This document shows positions 57,433 to 64,000 of a stretch of 64,000 nucleotides of DNA, piece after piece. The position numbers were made by a program, and so were the translations under genes. The notes under the pieces are model-generated. The model did not search any database, was not told the origin of the DNA, and saw only the letters and a program-made list of their open reading frames with translations. The DNA is from Cellulomonas marina (GTDB lineage: Bacteria; Actinomycetota; Actinomycetes; Actinomycetales; Cellulomonadaceae). The DNA lies in assembly GCF_900111925.1 (NCBI RefSeq), contig NZ_FOKA01000019.1:1-64000 (forward strand), read 5' to 3'. How positions within the stretch are numbered: the stretch's first letter is position 1; every line of letters starts with the position of its first letter.

Positions 57433-58385
57433 GCACCGGCCCGAGCACCGGCCCGAGCACCGGCACCCGCACCGGAGCGAGCACCGACGTCGCGATCGCG
57501 ACGTCCGGGCTGACGCGCAGCTACGGCGCCACCACGGCGCTCGAGGGCGCCACGCTCGCGCTCGAGGCGGGGCGCGTCCACGGCCTGCTGGGCCGCAACG
57601 GCGCCGGCAAGACGACCCTCCTACGGCTCCTCACCGGTCTCGACCGCCCGACGGCCGGCACGGCCCGGCTGCTCGGGGAGGACCCGTTCGAGAACCCGCG
57701 CCTGGCCGGCCGGTTCTGCTTCGTCAAGGAGTCGCAGGTCTACCCGGAGAGCTTCCGCGTGCACCACGTCCTGCGCGCCGCGTCCCTGCTGTTCCCGCGG
57801 TGGGACGACGACCGCGCCGCCGAGCTGGTGGACCGGTTCGCGCTGCCGACCCGGCGGCCGGTGAAGAAGCTGTCGCGCGGCATGACCTCGGCGCTCGGCG
57901 TCGTCGTCGGGCTGGCCGCACGCGCGGAGGTCACGCTGTTCGACGAGCCCTACCTCGGCCTCGACGCCGTGGCCCGGCAGCTGTTCTACGACGCGCTGCT
58001 CGAGGAGGTCGCGCTCGAGCCGCGCACGGTGGTGCTCTCGACGCACCTCATCGACGAGGTCGACCACCTGCTCGAGCGGGTCGTCGTCGTCGACCACGGC
58101 CGCGTCGTCCTCGACGCGGACGCCGACGAGGTGCGCGGCAGCGCGGTGGAGGTCACGGGGCCGTCCGCGGCCGTCGACGCCTTCACCGGCGGCCGGCGCC
58201 TGCTGCGGCGGGAGGTGCTGGGCGGGACCGCCCGCGCCACCGTGGCGACCCGCGCCACCCGGGAGGAGCGCGCCCGTGCCGACAGGCTGGGCGTGGACCT
58301 CGCGCCCGTGTCCCTGCAGCAGGTCGTCGTCGGGCTGACCACCGCCGCCGAACCGGCCCGTCCCCTCCAGGAGGTCCTGCGATGA
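57429..58385 (+). CDS. ABC transporter ATPase (YtrB/antibiotic-exporter type)
   Basis: A 318-residue ATP-binding protein. After a Gly/Ser/Thr repeat N-terminus (TGPSTGPSTGTRTG), the NBD has Walker A GRNGAGKTT at 55-63, a relaxed signature KLSRGMTSALGVVVGL instead of LSGGQ, Walker B VTLFDEPYLGLD and the switch histidine in VLSTHLIDEV. The C-terminal tail of about 90 residues is typical for exporter-type ATPases. It pairs with the permease overlapping it downstream and is controlled by the GntR regulator upstream. Probable role: export or envelope-stress response; substrate unknown. Confidence 0.9.
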   Translation: MSTGPSTGPSTGTRTGASTDVAIATSGLTRSYGATTALEGATLALEAGRVHGLLGRNGAGKTTLLRLLTGLDRPTAGTARLLGEDPFENPRLAGRFCFVKESQVYPESFRVHHVLRAASLLFPRWDDDRAAELVDRFALPTRRPVKKLSRGMTSALGVVVGLAARAEVTLFDEPYLGLDAVARQLFYDALLEEVALEPRTVVLSTHLIDEVDHLLERVVVVDHGRVVLDADADEVRGSAVEVTGPSAAVDAFTGGRRLLRREVLGGTARATVATRATREERARADRLGVDLAPVSLQQVVVGLTTAAEPARPLQEVLR

Positions 58386-59107
58386 GCGCCACCCTCGCCA
58401 CCGCCCCCGTGCGGCTGCCCGCCCACCGCGCGCTGACCGTCGCCCGCGTGCAGGCGATGGACGCCGTCAACGTCCTCGTCCTGCCCTGGGTGGTCCTCGG
58501 GAGCGCCCTCGTCATCAACCTGCTCGTCTGGGTCCTCGTCGAGGGTGCGGCCGAGGGCGGCACCGGCGGCATCAGCAGCCTGTACGGCTACTCGATGGCG
58601 ATGGTCGCCGTGCTGGTGAGCCGGGGCTTCCCCTACCTCGTCGGCATGGGCGTGACCCGACGGTCGTTCCTGGGCGGCACCGCGCTGATGCTGCTGGCCT
58701 ACGCCGCGGTCAGCAGCCTGGCGCTGACGGCGCTCCACGGGCTGGAGGCGCTCACCGACGGCTTCGGCCTCGGCGGCCGGTTCTTCCGCGTCGCCTGGTT
58801 CACCGAGGTGCCCGCGTGGCAGCTGCCCGTGGTGTACGCGCTGCCCATGGTGTTCGCCGCCGGGCTCACCCTGCCCTTCGCCGCCGCGTACCTGCGCTGG
58901 CGGGCGACCGGGATCGTCACGCTCCTGGCCGCGACCGCGCTGCTGGTCGTCGTGGGGCTGTGGGCCGTCGGGCGGGTGGACGGCTGGGCCGGGCTCTTCG
59001 CCTGGTTCGGCTCGCTCGGGCCCCTGGTGCTGTCGACGCTGCTGGCGCTCGTCGGCGTGCTCGCCGGCGCCGGCGCGTGGCTCGTCCTGCGCCGCGCCCC
59101 CGCCTGA
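58382..59107 (+). CDS. ABC transporter permease subunit of the YtrA-type operon
   Basis: A 241-residue membrane protein with six hydrophobic segments, partner of the preceding ATPase. ATG 58382 overlaps the ATPase stop (ATGA), and CCAGGAGG lies just upstream. The first segment follows QAMDAVNVLVLPWVVLGSALV; VSRGFPYLVGMGVTRRSFLGGTALM between segments two and three is a cytoplasmic coupling-loop candidate also seen in related actinobacterial proteins. No extracellular domain is present, unlike in lantibiotic sensors with large loops. Substrate unknown. Confidence 0.82.
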   Translation: MSATLATAPVRLPAHRALTVARVQAMDAVNVLVLPWVVLGSALVINLLVWVLVEGAAEGGTGGISSLYGYSMAMVAVLVSRGFPYLVGMGVTRRSFLGGTALMLLAYAAVSSLALTALHGLEALTDGFGLGGRFFRVAWFTEVPAWQLPVVYALPMVFAAGLTLPFAAAYLRWRATGIVTLLAATALLVVVGLWAVGRVDGWAGLFAWFGSLGPLVLSTLLALVGVLAGAGAWLVLRRAPA

Positions 59108-59109
59108 CG

Positions 59110-59790
59110 TCAGCCCTCGGCGGCCGCCGCGCGGGCGGCGTCCTGCACGGCGCCGTCGACGGGCTCGCCCTCGCCGCCCGTGACGTACCACTGGCAGCCG
59201 ATCGACGAGGCCTCGTCGAGGCAGGCCAGGACGAGCGCGGCGACGTCCTCCCGCTCGACGTGGCCGCCGCCCGGCTCGGTCGTCAACGTCACGCGACCGC
59301 TGCCGGGCCCGTCGCCGAGCGGCCCCGGGCGCAGGATCGTCCAGTCGAGGTCGGTGCCGCGCAGGTGCTCGTCGGCCCGGGCCTTGGCGTCGACGTACGC
59401 CGCCCAGGAGGGGTCGGCGTCGGGGCCGGCCGGCGTCTCGATGCCCGCGGCGGAGATCTGCACGTAGCGCCGCACGCCGGCGGCCGTCGCCGCGTCGGCC
59501 AGCAGCACGGACCCGCCCAGGTCGACGGTCTGCTTGCGCTCGGGGCCCGACCCCGGGCCGGCACCCGCCGCGAAGACCACGGCGTCGACGCCCGTCAGCG
59601 AGGCAGCCAGCGACGCGGCGTCCCCCGCCTCCACGTCGAACAGCACCGCCTCCGCACCCGCCGCCTCGAGCTCGGCCACCTGCTCCGCCGTGCGGACCAC
59701 GCCTCGCGGGACGTCGCCGCGGGCGAGCAGCAGCCGGACGAGGTGCCGGCCGATCTTCCCGGCGGCTCCGACGACGACGACCGTGGACAT
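59110..59790 (-). CDS. NAD(P)H-binding SDR (atypical, NmrA-like)
   Basis: A 226-residue atypical short-chain dehydrogenase: MSTVVVVGAAGKIGRHLVRLLLARGD with the GxxGxxG dinucleotide motif at 8-14, then AVVFAAGAGPGSG, RYVQISAAGIE and LDWTILRPGPLGD, the usual order of the NAD(P)-binding domain 10 family (YwnB/YtfG-like). The classical YxxxK pair is replaced by a YVDAKARAD segment, so catalysis is possible but not assured. GGAGG precedes ATG 59790. The 2-base gap to the convergent permease gene leaves no room for a terminator. Such proteins act as quinone or aldehyde reductases or redox sensors. Confidence 0.85.
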   Translation of the reverse strand: MSTVVVVGAAGKIGRHLVRLLLARGDVPRGVVRTAEQVAELEAAGAEAVLFDVEAGDAASLAASLTGVDAVVFAAGAGPGSGPERKQTVDLGGSVLLADAATAAGVRRYVQISAAGIETPAGPDADPSWAAYVDAKARADEHLRGTDLDWTILRPGPLGDGPGSGRVTLTTEPGGGHVEREDVAALVLACLDEASSIGCQWYVTGGEGEPVDGAVQDAARAAAAEG

Positions 59791-59831
59791 GGGACCTCCG
59801 GGGGGCTGCGGACGCATCGAGCACGTCGACG

Positions 59832-60740
59832 CTAGGCGTCCGGCCCCGCGACCGCACCCGCTGCGGGGACCGCCGGCGGCCCGACCCCCAGCCGGGCGGC
59901 GAGCGCCATGGCGTCGACGGGTGCGCGCACCTTCACGTCGTTGTCGAAGTAGACGTGCACGTCCCGCGGCTGATCGGCGGCGGGCGGCGCCACCCGCGGC
60001 CCGTCCGGCGGCGGCGTGCCCGTCGACCAGGCCCGCACCTTCGCCGCCCAGGCGTCCACCGCCTCGTCGTCGTAGCCCGACACGTACAGCTCGCTGCTGC
60101 CGTGCAGCCGGACGTACACGTGGTCCGAGGTGAGGTCCTCCAGGTGCGGCCAGCGGCCGGCGGTGTCGGCGACGACGAGCGCGACGTCGTGCCGGCGCAG
60201 CAGCTCGACGAACGCCGGCGTGACGAAGGTGCCGTGCCGGACCTCGAGCGCGTGCCGGACGGGCCGGTCGGCGTCGGTGACGGTCAGCGCCCGTCCGTCG
60301 AGGCGCTCGTCGTGCCGCTCCGCGAGCGCCGCAGCCGCGGTCGTCGAGCGCGGCAGCAGGTCGAAGAAGGCCGCCAGCCGCGCCTCGTCGTAGCCGAGGG
60401 TGGGCGGGAGCTGCCAGAGCACCGGGCCCAGGCGGTCGCCCAGCGCCAGCACCCCGGAGGCGAAGAAGTTGGCCAGCGGCGTCGCGACGTCCGCCAGCTT
60501 CTTCATGTGCGTGACGAAGCGGGGCCCCTTGACCGAGAACACGAAGCCCTCGGGCGTCTGCGCGCGCCACGCCCGGTACGAGTCGGGCCGCTGCAGCGCG
60601 TAGAACGAGCCGTTGATCTCCACCGAGCCCAGCCGGCTCGCCGCGTGCGCGAGCTCGAGCCGCTGCGGCAGGCCGCGCGGGTAGAACACCCCGCGCCACG
60701 GCGCGTACCGCCACCCCGAGATCCCCACGTGCACCGCCAC
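59832..60740 (-). CDS. DUF72-domain protein (YecE family)
   Basis: A 302-residue TIM-barrel protein. It starts VHVGISGWRYAPWRGVFYPRGLPQRLELAHAASRLGSVEINGSFY, the DUF72 signature, and continues FVFSVKGPRFVTHMKKL, LGPVLWQLPPTL, ALEVRHGTF and YVRLHGS. DUF72 proteins are common and conserved, and resemble metal-dependent endonuclease or isomerase barrels, but no reaction is established. GTG 60740 is chosen from the family start; the upstream ribosome site is weak. It reads in the same direction as the SDR gene (41-base gap). Confidence 0.9.
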   Translation of the reverse strand: MAVHVGISGWRYAPWRGVFYPRGLPQRLELAHAASRLGSVEINGSFYALQRPDSYRAWRAQTPEGFVFSVKGPRFVTHMKKLADVATPLANFFASGVLALGDRLGPVLWQLPPTLGYDEARLAAFFDLLPRSTTAAAALAERHDERLDGRALTVTDADRPVRHALEVRHGTFVTPAFVELLRRHDVALVVADTAGRWPHLEDLTSDHVYVRLHGSSELYVSGYDDEAVDAWAAKVRAWSTGTPPPDGPRVAPPAADQPRDVHVYFDNDVKVRAPVDAMALAARLGVGPPAVPAAGAVAGPDA

Positions 60741-60843
60741 GCGCCCAGCCTGGCGTGCGGACGCCGGCGCCGCCCGGGCGCACGACGACGGCCGGCCGCC
60801 CACGGGGGGCGACCGGCCGTCGGAGGCGTCGTGCAGGCTGGCG

Positions 60844-60987
60844 TCAGCCGCCGATCTTCTCGTCGACGGTCTTCTCCGTCGTCTCGATCTTCTCGCTGTG
60901 CCCGCCGCCGGTCTTCTGGTCCACGGCGTCGCCGGCCTTGTCGATCCCGGCGTCGCTGGCCTTCTCGGTGATGTCGTCGATGCCCAT
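60844..60987 (-). CDS. MT0933-like antitoxin family small protein
   Basis: A 47-residue hydrophilic, Lys/Asp/Glu-rich protein, MGIDDITEKASDAGIDKAGD and then AVDQKTGGGHSEKIETTEKT. The GIDD...KAGD..D.KTGG..S.KI pattern is that of the actinobacterial MT0933-like antitoxin family (Rv0909 of the M. tuberculosis Rv0909/Rv0910 pair). GAGGGAG precedes ATG 60987. No adjacent toxin gene is visible (Rv0910 is a START-like protein of about 144 residues), so here it may be a stress-response orphan rather than part of an active pair. The name rests on family resemblance. Confidence 0.7.
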   Translation of the reverse strand: MGIDDITEKASDAGIDKAGDAVDQKTGGGHSEKIETTEKTVDEKIGG

Positions 60988-61189
60988 GACGGACTCCCTC
61001 TGCTCGCTCCGGTTGCGGGTGCCGCGGCGCCCGCGCGCCGCCGGTCCGGCAGCGCTCGTCGTGCCCCGCCAGTGTTCGTCAGGCGACGGCCGCCCGCACG
61101 TCGGCGCACAGGGTGCCCACGACCCGCGGCACGACCTGCACACGCGCGCGCGGCTCGCCATGCTGGGACCACCGAGCGGGGAGGCAGCG

Positions 61190-62146
61190 GTGGAGCAGGC
61201 GGGGCAGGACGACGGGCGACGGGACGTCCGTGCGGACGGGCGGGCCGACGACCGGGCTGACGGATCGGCCGACGGACGGGTCCGGACCGTCGTCGTGACG
61301 GGCGGAGCCGGGCGGATCGGGACGTACCTGCGGCGGGCCGACGGCGGCCTCGCGGCGCGGGGCTGGCGGCTGCGGCTGCTCGACGTCACGGCGCCCGACG
61401 AGCTGCGCGAGGACGAGATTGCGTACACCGCGGACCTGTCGGACGAGGAGTGCCGCGACGCCCTCGACGGGGCGATGACCGGTGCCGACGCCGTGGTGCA
61501 CCTGGCCGGGATCCCGACGGAGGACACGTGGACGCGCGTGCGGCGCGCGAACATCGACGGCACCTACCGCGTGCTGGAGTCGGCCCGGCGGTGCGGCGTG
61601 CGCCGCGTCGTGCTCGCGAGCTCCAACCACGCCGTCGGCTTCTACCCGACCGATGCGCAGGCACCCGTCGACGCGGCGCCACGCCCCGACTCCTACTACG
61701 GGGTCTCGAAGGTGGCCGTCGAGGCGCTGGGCAGCCTGTACGCCGACCGCTACGGCCTGGCGGTCGTGTCCCTGCGCATCGGCCTGTGCACCGACGGCCC
61801 GGGCACCACGTTCGACCTCGGCATCTGGCTGAGCCCCGCCGACGCCGTGCGGCTGGTGCACGCCGCGCTCACCGGCCCGGTGGGTGCGGCGGTGGGTGCG
61901 GCAGGCGGCGCGACGGGCGGTGCCGCAGGTGGTGCCGCGGGGGGTGGCCAGGTCGTCGCCTACGGCATCTCCGCCAACACCCGTGCCTGGTGGGACCTCA
62001 CGAGCGCCCGCGCCCTCGGGTACGAGCCGCGCGACGACGCCGAGGTCTTCGCCGACCGCGTCGTGGCGTACGAGGGCCCGCCCGGGGTCCTCGGGCACGG
62101 CATGGTCGACACGGACCCGCACGCGGCCACGGGGCGTCGGCCGTGA
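61190..62146 (+). CDS. Uronate-dehydrogenase-like NAD-dependent epimerase/dehydratase family protein
   Basis: A 318-residue extended SDR. NAD motif TGGAGRIG at 37-44, HLAGIPTEDTW, VLASSNHAVGFYP, catalytic Y170-GVS-K174, LRIGLCTDGP and ISANTRAWWDL match the order of uronate dehydrogenases (D-glucuronate/D-galacturonate to aldarolactone). A Gly/Ala-rich insert of about 20 residues (GAAVGAAGGATGGAAGG) interrupts the C-terminal half and looks like repeat expansion. GTG 61190 is chosen because GGGGAGG stands five bases upstream; ATG 61160 is possible. It overlaps the TPM gene by 4 bases. Uronate oxidation would fit the lyase-type island at 37-48 kb; this link is inferred. Confidence 0.82.
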   Translation: MEQAGQDDGRRDVRADGRADDRADGSADGRVRTVVVTGGAGRIGTYLRRADGGLAARGWRLRLLDVTAPDELREDEIAYTADLSDEECRDALDGAMTGADAVVHLAGIPTEDTWTRVRRANIDGTYRVLESARRCGVRRVVLASSNHAVGFYPTDAQAPVDAAPRPDSYYGVSKVAVEALGSLYADRYGLAVVSLRIGLCTDGPGTTFDLGIWLSPADAVRLVHAALTGPVGAAVGAAGGATGGAAGGAAGGGQVVAYGISANTRAWWDLTSARALGYEPRDDAEVFADRVVAYEGPPGVLGHGMVDTDPHAATGRRP

Positions 62147-63075
62147 CCCGGCGCGACGTCCTCCCGACCGTCGGCGCCGACCGCTCCCCGGGCGCGCGGC
62201 GGCACCGCACCCTGCTCGCGTCCGCCGTCGTCCTGGCGGCGCTCACCGCGTGCTCGTCGGAGGAGGGCACCGACGTCCCCGCCCCGCCCGCGGCGGGTGC
62301 GGTGCTCGACGTGTCCGAGGTCCTCACCGCCGACGAGGAGCGCGCGGTGTCCGAGCTCGTGGACGCCGAGAACGCGCGCACGGACGCCGCCCGGGTCGCC
62401 GTGCTGCTCGTGCCCTCCGCCGACGGCGACCTCGAGGACTACGCCCGCGAGGTCGCCACGCGCTGGGGCGTCGGGGACGAGGGCGCCGACAACGGCGTGC
62501 TCGTCGTCGCCGCGACCGACGACCGCGAGCTGCGCGTCGAGGTCGCGGACGGGGTGCGCGACCGCTTCGACGACGACGAGGCCGCGACCGTCGTCGAGGA
62601 CGTGCTCGCCCCCGCCTTCGGCGACGAGCGCTACGCCGAGGGGCTCACCGCTGCCGTCGTGGCGGTCTACACGTACGCCGAGGGGGGGACGCCGCCCGCT
62701 CCTGCGTCGGAGCCGACGAACTGGGCCGTCCTGGGGGCCTGGATCGGGGGCGCCGGGCTGCTGGTCGGCGGGCTGGTGGCGTGGCTGGTGGGCGACCGCC
62801 GTCGTCGGCACCGGCTCGCCGACGGGGAGATCGCCGCCGCCCGCGAGCAGGACCCCGGCTTCGACCTGACCGACGAGCAGCGCGCCGCCTACCGCCGCTA
62901 CCGGTACCACCGTCGCGGCTCCGACGCGGTGTCCAACCCCGGCGCGTGGCTCCCGCTGTACGTCGCCAACCCCGCGCTGTGGTCGGGCGGCAGCCAGGGG
63001 TCGTCGTCGGGCGGCGGGTCCTCGTTCGGCGGCGGCGGCGGCTTCAGCGGCGGCGGCGCGTCCGGCGGGTACTGA
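62143..63075 (+). CDS. TPM-domain lipoprotein-like membrane protein
   Basis: A 310-residue protein. The N-terminal hydrophobic stretch LLASAVVLAALTACSSEE gives a lipobox-type LTAC. The TPM domain (about 45-180) has LTADEERAVSELVDAENARTDAARVAVLLVP, GADNGVLVVAATDDRELRVEVADGV and VVEDVLAPAFGDERYAEGL, the usual TPM order. One membrane segment at about 190-215 follows, then a cytoplasmic tail ending in a Gly/Ser-rich run (GGGSSFGGGGGFSGGGASGGY), as in the YgcG family. TPM proteins are linked to photosystem repair in plants; bacterial roles are obscure. GTG 62143 overlaps the upstream stop. Confidence 0.85.
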   Translation: MTRRDVLPTVGADRSPGARRHRTLLASAVVLAALTACSSEEGTDVPAPPAAGAVLDVSEVLTADEERAVSELVDAENARTDAARVAVLLVPSADGDLEDYAREVATRWGVGDEGADNGVLVVAATDDRELRVEVADGVRDRFDDDEAATVVEDVLAPAFGDERYAEGLTAAVVAVYTYAEGGTPPAPASEPTNWAVLGAWIGGAGLLVGGLVAWLVGDRRRRHRLADGEIAAAREQDPGFDLTDEQRAAYRRYRYHRRGSDAVSNPGAWLPLYVANPALWSGGSQGSSSGGGSSFGGGGGFSGGGASGGY

Positions 63076-63170
63076 CCGCCGGCCGGCGTCGTCCCGCCGT
63101 CGCGCGGGGACGCCGGGCGTGAGGCGGCGTCACCCGTGAGATCGGGGTGGTCGTAGGGGTGCCGACGGGG

Positions 63171-63198
63171 AGCACCCCCGACGTGGGGCCGGGGTGCT
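63171..63198 (+). terminator. Stem-loop after the TPM gene
   Basis: AGCACCCC (63171-63178) and GGGGTGCT (63191-63198) form a perfect 8-bp stem with a 12-base loop, about 95 bases past the TPM stop and 70 bases before the last gene. No T run follows. Confidence 0.4.
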
Positions 63199-63267
63199 GC
63201 GCGGCACGGTGGGGCCGTGGCGGTCGCACGACCGCCGGTCGAACCGGACCCACCTCCAGGAGCCAGC

Positions 63268-64000
63268 ATGTCCACGCACGCCCCCGTCCCGCCCGCCCCC
63301 GCCGACTCGTCCGGGGCGCTGCCCTCCGGCACCGGCCCGTCCGCAGCGCCCGGCGCCTTCCCGACCGCAGCCCCCGGCGCGTTCCCGTCCGCGGCGCCCG
63401 GCGCCGCGACGTCGGGGTGGCAGGGCGGATCCCGACCTGCGCCGCGGAGCGGCACCGCCGTCACCGCCCTCGTCGTCGGGCTGCTCGCACTCCTCGGCTG
63501 CCTCGTCCCCGTGCTGAACCTCGGCTCCGTCGGCCTCGGTCTCGCCGCCGTCGTGCTCGGCCTGGTCGCCCTGCGCCGGCTCGTCCCTCCGACGACCGGC
63601 CGGGGCATGGCCATCGCCGGCATCGTCACCGGCGCGATCGGCCTCGTCGTGGCGGCGGCGATGTGGGTCGTCCTCGTCGCCCTGGGCGCGAGCGTCGACG
63701 AGGGCGACCTGGAGTCCTTCGCGGAGGACCTCTCCGTCGGCGCCGCCGCGTCCTACGACTGCGCGACCCTGGGCGACGAGGCCGTCGGCGTCTCCGCCAC
63801 GGAGGCGGCCGCCGGCGATCCGACGCTGCTCGCCGTCACCGAGGCCGTCGTCGTGGAGGACCACCGCACCGCCCTCACCCTGCCGACCGACGGCGAGGAG
63901 GCCCTCGTCCTGTCCTGCCGGGGCACCGCCACGTGGAGCGACGGCACGACGACCCCGGTGCTCACCGAGCTCACCATCGACACGGACGGCGGCCTCTACG
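63268..64000 (+). CDS. Multi-TM protein with unassigned C-terminal domain (cut by window end)
   Basis: At least 244 residues; no stop before the window ends. A Pro/Ala/Gly-rich N-terminus with the repeat AAPGAFP (about 26-46) is followed by hydrophobic segments at about 64-80, 87-103 and 117-140, in a DUF4190-like layout (TAVTALVVGLLALLG; GRGMAIAGIVTGAIGLVVA). The C-terminal part from about 164 (YDCATLGDEAV, LLAVTEA, DHRTAL, LVLSCRGTATWSDGTTT, LTIDTDGGLY) matches the C-terminal domain of the protein at 56316. CAGGAG precedes ATG 63268. The domain lies outside the membrane. Function unknown. Confidence 0.75.
   Translation, partial: MSTHAPVPPAPADSSGALPSGTGPSAAPGAFPTAAPGAFPSAAPGAATSGWQGGSRPAPRSGTAVTALVVGLLALLGCLVPVLNLGSVGLGLAAVVLGLVALRRLVPPTTGRGMAIAGIVTGAIGLVVAAAMWVVLVALGASVDEGDLESFAEDLSVGAAASYDCATLGDEAVGVSATEAAAGDPTLLAVTEAVVVEDHRTALTLPTDGEEALVLSCRGTATWSDGTTTPVLTELTIDTDGGLY

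Noticed and set aside
60844..60987. Active toxin-antitoxin pair
   Set aside because: Only the antitoxin-like gene is present. The neighbours encode DUF72 and uronate-dehydrogenase-like proteins, with no Rv0910-like toxin frame next to it.
1..64000. tRNA or rRNA genes and riboswitches
   Set aside because: I looked through the intergenic gaps for cloverleaf-type sequence, the GGTTCGAATCC-like T-arm and conserved riboswitch cores and found none that I could support by eye; a covariance-model search would be decisive.

Overview
The window is very GC-rich, densely packed DNA of an actinobacterium. Strong GC bias at third codon positions, many GTG starts, GTGA/ATGA stop-start overlaps, numerous LacI-family regulators, sugar ABC systems, an HspR-type heat-shock operator and a DtxR/IdeR-type iron box all fit a soil or plant-litter saprophyte of the order Micrococcales (Cellulomonas-like). 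That placement is inference; no rRNA or tRNA gene was seen.

Layout. (a) 1-3.1 kb is a mobile or accessory patch: the right end of an IS256-family element, a CmtR-type cadmium/lead sensor with a CadD-type exporter, an unknown membrane protein and a serine recombinase. (b) 3.2-8.1 kb holds udgX, clpB under a HAIR operator, a PxKF-domain remnant and a LacI regulator divergent from an alpha/beta hydrolase. (c) 9.4-20.9 kb holds an HSL-type esterase and a beta-galactoside operon: LacI regulator, divergent binding protein, two permeases, GH2 beta-galactosidase, an APH-like kinase and a MATE exporter. (d) 20.9-32.4 kb holds a flavodoxin-fold reductase broken by one TAG, an SDR plus flavoprotein operon, a DUF4214 protein, RNase Z, a lytic-transglycosylase-like protein, an epimerase plus Gfo/Idh operon, and a LacI regulator. 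(e) 32.5-37.5 kb is an iron-siderophore ABC system behind a perfect iron box, with a ThuA-like gene. (f) 37.5-47.9 kb is a carbohydrate-utilisation island: ABC importer, YesL-like protein, DUF2264 protein, D-2-hydroxyacid dehydrogenase, heparinase II/III-like protein and a regulator joining a DeoR-type DNA-binding domain to a LacI-type sensor. (g) 47.9-56.1 kb holds pntAB, a CorC/CNNM protein, a two-gene PAS plus soluble MCP pair and a DoxX-like protein. (h) 56.3-64 kb holds a YtrA-type GntR/ABC operon, SDR and DUF72 proteins, a small MT0933-like antitoxin, a uronate-dehydrogenase-like enzyme, a TPM-domain lipoprotein and a membrane protein cut by the window edge.

The most striking links run between loci. 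A 14-bp LacI-type operator, GGAAAGCGCTTGCC or a close variant, occurs four times: before the SDR/flavoprotein operon (22214), twice between the Gfo/Idh-epimerase operon and the LacI gene (31113, 31239), and before pntA (51009). This suggests one regulator controls an uncharacterised dehydrogenase-based catabolic module together with the NAD/NADP transhydrogenase. Two otherwise different membrane proteins (56316 and 63268) also share a C-terminal domain of about 80 residues that I cannot assign.
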